In this document: one piece after another, positions 33,054 to 35,190 of the stretch
Numbering within the stretch: position 1 is the first letter of the stretch
Layout: every line of letters begins with the position of its first letter
NCBI GenBank assembly: GCA_028278085.1
Contig: JANQFB010000419.1
Span: forward strand, 1-35,190
DNA from: Chitinophagales bacterium
GTDB lineage: Bacteria; Bacteroidota; Bacteroidia; Chitinophagales; JANQFB01
Direction of reading: 5' to 3'
DNA length: 35,190 nt
The notes under the pieces: generated by a model
What the model was told of the DNA's origin: nothing
Database searches by the model: none
What the model saw: only the letters and a program-made list of their open reading frames with translations
Made by a program: the position numbers and the translations under genes

Positions 33054-33746
33054 CTATAGCGAAAGCCATTCCCGCCAATGGCCTACCATTGCCGGCCCCG
33101 CCAATCCTTCTCCCAGTATTTTCAGAAACTCATCCCTGGGGATCATTACTGCGCCAAGGCTTTTTAAATGATCGGTATAGACCTGGCAATCGATCAACCG
33201 GAAATCCTTATGCTCCAGTTCACGGACCAATCGGATAAATCCTGCTTTCGAGGCATTCGCCACTTTCGAAAACATCGACTCTCCGAAAAAGAGCTTGCCC
33301 AAAGAGATCCCGTATAAGCCCCCGACCAGGGTTTGATCCTGCCAGACCTCTACCGAATGGGCATAACCCATCTCGTGCAGGGTTTCATAAGCCTCGATCA
33401 TATCAGGTGTGATCCAGGTATCTTCCTGGCCCACCCGTTTGATCTTTTGACAGGCTTCGATCACGCGGTGGAAATCCCGGTCGACGGTAAAGTTGAAGAG
33501 ATCTTTTCGAAGCACCTGTTGCATACTATTGGAGATCTTTAATTGCCGGGGAAACAGCACAAACCTGGGATCGGGACTCCACCATAAGATGGGCTGACCT
33601 TCCGAATACCAGGGAAAGATCCCGGAACGATAGGCCAACAGGAGCCTTTCCGGTTCAAGGTCACCGCCGATGGCCAGCAATCCGTTCGGATCGGCCGATG
33701 CCACCGGAGGGAAGATCAATTGTTCATCGAGCCAAGGGGTTTTCAT
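33054..33746 (-). CDS. aat: Leucyl/phenylalanyl-tRNA-protein transferase
   Basis: This enzyme adds Leu or Phe to N-terminal Lys or Arg of proteins, marking them for ClpS/ClpAP in the N-degron pathway. Family hallmarks are LIFPPVASADPNGLLAIGG, YRSGIFPWYSEGQPILWWSP, EDTWITPDMIEAYE, AHSVEVWQ, LVGGLYGISLGKLFFGESMF and IDCQVYTDHLKSLGA. The ATG at 33746 gives 230 residues and a family-like start (MKTPWLDE). An upstream in-frame ATG at 33794 would add 16 residues (MLFLFAKNNDHWLADV) not expected in the family. The gene is divergent from the TonB receptor gene. Confidence 0.95.
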   Translation of the reverse strand: MKTPWLDEQLIFPPVASADPNGLLAIGGDLEPERLLLAYRSGIFPWYSEGQPILWWSPDPRFVLFPRQLKISNSMQQVLRKDLFNFTVDRDFHRVIEACQKIKRVGQEDTWITPDMIEAYETLHEMGYAHSVEVWQDQTLVGGLYGISLGKLFFGESMFSKVANASKAGFIRLVRELEHKDFRLIDCQVYTDHLKSLGAVMIPRDEFLKILGEGLAGPAMVGHWREWLSL

Positions 33747-33986
33747 AACATCAGCGAGCCAGTGATCGTTGTTTTTGGCGAATAAAAATAACATTTATCG
33801 ATCACCTATTGCGGATCACCTTACACTTACGACGGCCCCTTTCCCGGATAATGGTTAATAATTACTATTTTGGAAGTCCAACGCATTGTGCCCATGACCC
33901 AATTACCAAAAAGAACCGACCCTTTATGGCCTTATGATGGATCACAACGTGGGTAATTCAGATCTTTGTTCAAGCATGAAAACAGC

Positions 33987-35190
33987 ATGGTTTTAAAGCC
34001 AGTCATAAGCGTTTGTCTTTTGTTGATGTGTGTCCAGGCATTGAACGGACAGGACACCATCCGGGGCGTAGTTTTGGACCGGATGGATCTGGCTCCGGTT
34101 TCAGGGGCAATGGTCTGGTGCGATAGTACCGGTAATCCGGCCAACGCAGTACAGACAGATGGGAACGGTGCTTTTACCTTGATCACCCGAGGTCACTGCC
34201 AAGAGAATATCTACGTTTCGGCGATCGGATTTGCACAACTGGCCATGACCCGGGATAAGGCAACCCGGTTTTACCGCATGCTGCTGGCACCCGTCCCTGT
34301 TCATTTAAATGAAGTTACGGTTTACGCTTTCGAGGCATCGAGGCAAATGCTCGAAACGCCGGGTGGGTTGGCTGTGATAGATGGTGAGGCTTTGCGCCAG
34401 TTTGAGCAAACATCTGTTTTACCGGCGATAAACATGGTTCCCGGGGTAAAAATGGAATCCAGGGGCGCCGGAGGCAGCCGGAGGATTTCGATCCGGGGCA
34501 GCAGCCTGCGGTCTCCGTTTGGGGTAAGGAATATCAAAATGTATTGGGATGGCATTCCGCTCAGCAGTCCTGACGGATCAACGCCCCTGGAAGTGATCGA
34601 TGTGGTGAATATCGGCCAGTTGCAATTGATCAAAGGGCCTGCCGGAAGCTTATATGGTGCCGGCAATGGCGGGGTATTGTTGTTTCGGACACAGGATGCC
34701 GACCCGCTGATCAAAAAAGTATCATGGGAGGGATTATATGGCAGTTTCGGATTGAACCGGATCGTGAACAAGCTATATGTTAACGAACCCAACGTCAAAC
34801 AGACGGCTGCTTATATCCGGCAGGACAATGCAGGCTACCGGGATCAGGAGGCAAATTTTAAGGATATGGTTATGCTAAAGTCCGGATTTTTTATCGGGCA
34901 GCGCCAGGTACTGACCTTATTGGGATATTTTTATAATGGCTACTGGGAATTACCAGGGGCATTGGACAGCGCCCAGGTGGCATCGGATCCACGACAAGCC
35001 GTACCTTTTGCCATTTCCGGCAAAACAGCGGTTCACCGGAAGCGGGGGAGGATCGGACTTAAACATAGCTACCGGTTGAATGATAGTTGGTCGAATGAAA
35101 CGAGCATCTATAACAACTATACCACCAAGATCAATCCTTACGGGACCAGCGCTTTTTTCAATGGCTATAAAGATGAGCAAGCCTTAGGGA
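33987..35190 (+). CDS. TonB-dependent outer-membrane receptor (partial)
   Basis: The frame is open for 401 codons from the ATG at 33987 to the window end. It starts with a signal peptide (MVLKPVISVCLLLMCVQALNGQ). A carboxypeptidase-regulatory-like domain (about 24-105; IRGVVLDRMDLAPVSGAMVW) and a plug domain (about 110-245; VLPAINMVPGVKMESRGAGG, ISIRGSSLR, IQ-type LIKGPAGSLYGAGNGGVLLF) follow, then the start of the beta-barrel (AAYIRQDNAGYRDQE, FFIGQRQVLTLLGYFYNGYWELPG). It lacks an obvious partner lipoprotein in view and resembles siderophore/metal or small-molecule receptors more than SusC; the substrate is unknown. Confidence 0.9.
   Translation, partial: MVLKPVISVCLLLMCVQALNGQDTIRGVVLDRMDLAPVSGAMVWCDSTGNPANAVQTDGNGAFTLITRGHCQENIYVSAIGFAQLAMTRDKATRFYRMLLAPVPVHLNEVTVYAFEASRQMLETPGGLAVIDGEALRQFEQTSVLPAINMVPGVKMESRGAGGSRRISIRGSSLRSPFGVRNIKMYWDGIPLSSPDGSTPLEVIDVVNIGQLQLIKGPAGSLYGAGNGGVLLFRTQDADPLIKKVSWEGLYGSFGLNRIVNKLYVNEPNVKQTAAYIRQDNAGYRDQEANFKDMVMLKSGFFIGQRQVLTLLGYFYNGYWELPGALDSAQVASDPRQAVPFAISGKTAVHRKRGRIGLKHSYRLNDSWSNETSIYNNYTTKINPYGTSAFFNGYKDEQALG

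Noticed and set aside
32800-33238. Plus-strand frames (39 codons at 32800; 143 codons at 32807) upstream of the kinase gene
   Set aside because: No family resemblance or signal peptide; the longer one runs antisense through the conserved aat 3' end.
33747-33794. 16-residue N-terminal extension of Aat from ATG 33794
   Set aside because: The family normally begins a few residues before the FPP motif, as with ATG 33746; the longer start is possible but less likely.

Overview
This is chromosomal DNA of a Bacteroidota member, most likely a Saprospiria-type bacterium (lineage is inference). Three things support the phylum. First, four secreted proteins end in type IX secretion (T9SS) C-terminal sorting domains. 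Second, two very large propeller/Y_Y_Y sensor proteins are present, an architecture typical of the phylum. Third, two sites match the Bacteroidota promoter consensus exactly (TTTG, 19 bases, TAnnTTTG), at 276-306 and 21971-22001. No rRNA, tRNA, CRISPR array, prophage or conjugative element was seen.

Layout. 1-141: tail of an unknown gene plus a terminator. 382-3720: propeller sensor with a SpoIIE/PP2C phosphatase output. 3768-7886 (minus): a T9SS-exported BNR/VPS10-like propeller protein and an exported transglutaminase-like protein. 8319-10763: S9 peptidase resembling plant glutamyl endopeptidase. 10908-11981 (minus): DNA polymerase IV. 12170-12778: exported cyclophilin. 12909-14118 (minus): two proteins of unknown function. 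14240-16781: PrsW-type membrane protease and a secreted peptidylarginine-deiminase-like enzyme. 16810-18903 (minus): T9SS protein with a SprB repeat. 19012-20874: Uup-type ABC-F ATPase. 20957-21715 (minus): Bax inhibitor-1/YccA protein. 22131-25137: small exported proteins and a YD-like repeat T9SS protein. 25290-26423 (minus): sorbosone-dehydrogenase-like propeller enzyme. 26494-27252: a RAYT transposase bracketed by REP-like palindromes. 27311-28973: two small membrane or exported proteins, OsmC and thioredoxin. 28981-32747 (minus): response regulator and propeller-type histidine kinase. 33054-33746 (minus): leucyl/phenylalanyl-tRNA-protein transferase. 33987-35190: start of a TonB-dependent receptor, cut by the window end.

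How the genes work together. The window mixes housekeeping functions (Pol IV, Uup, Aat, thioredoxin, OsmC, cyclophilin) with a large exported repertoire. Two paralogous sensor designs share a periplasmic propeller plus Y_Y_Y input but use different outputs: one a PP2C phosphatase, the other a histidine kinase followed by a stand-alone receiver.

The most unusual content is non-coding. A RAYT gene sits between 8- to 10-bp palindromes that keep a GGGA loop while the stem changes in a compensated way, and more divergent relatives lie at 25.2 kb and perhaps 23.5 kb. Three convergent gene junctions (10.75-10.91, 20.90-20.95 and 27.61-27.69 kb) hold degenerate short-word arrays, each with a different word, that abut or run into the stop codons. 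Together these suggest active small-repeat dynamics at gene 3' ends.
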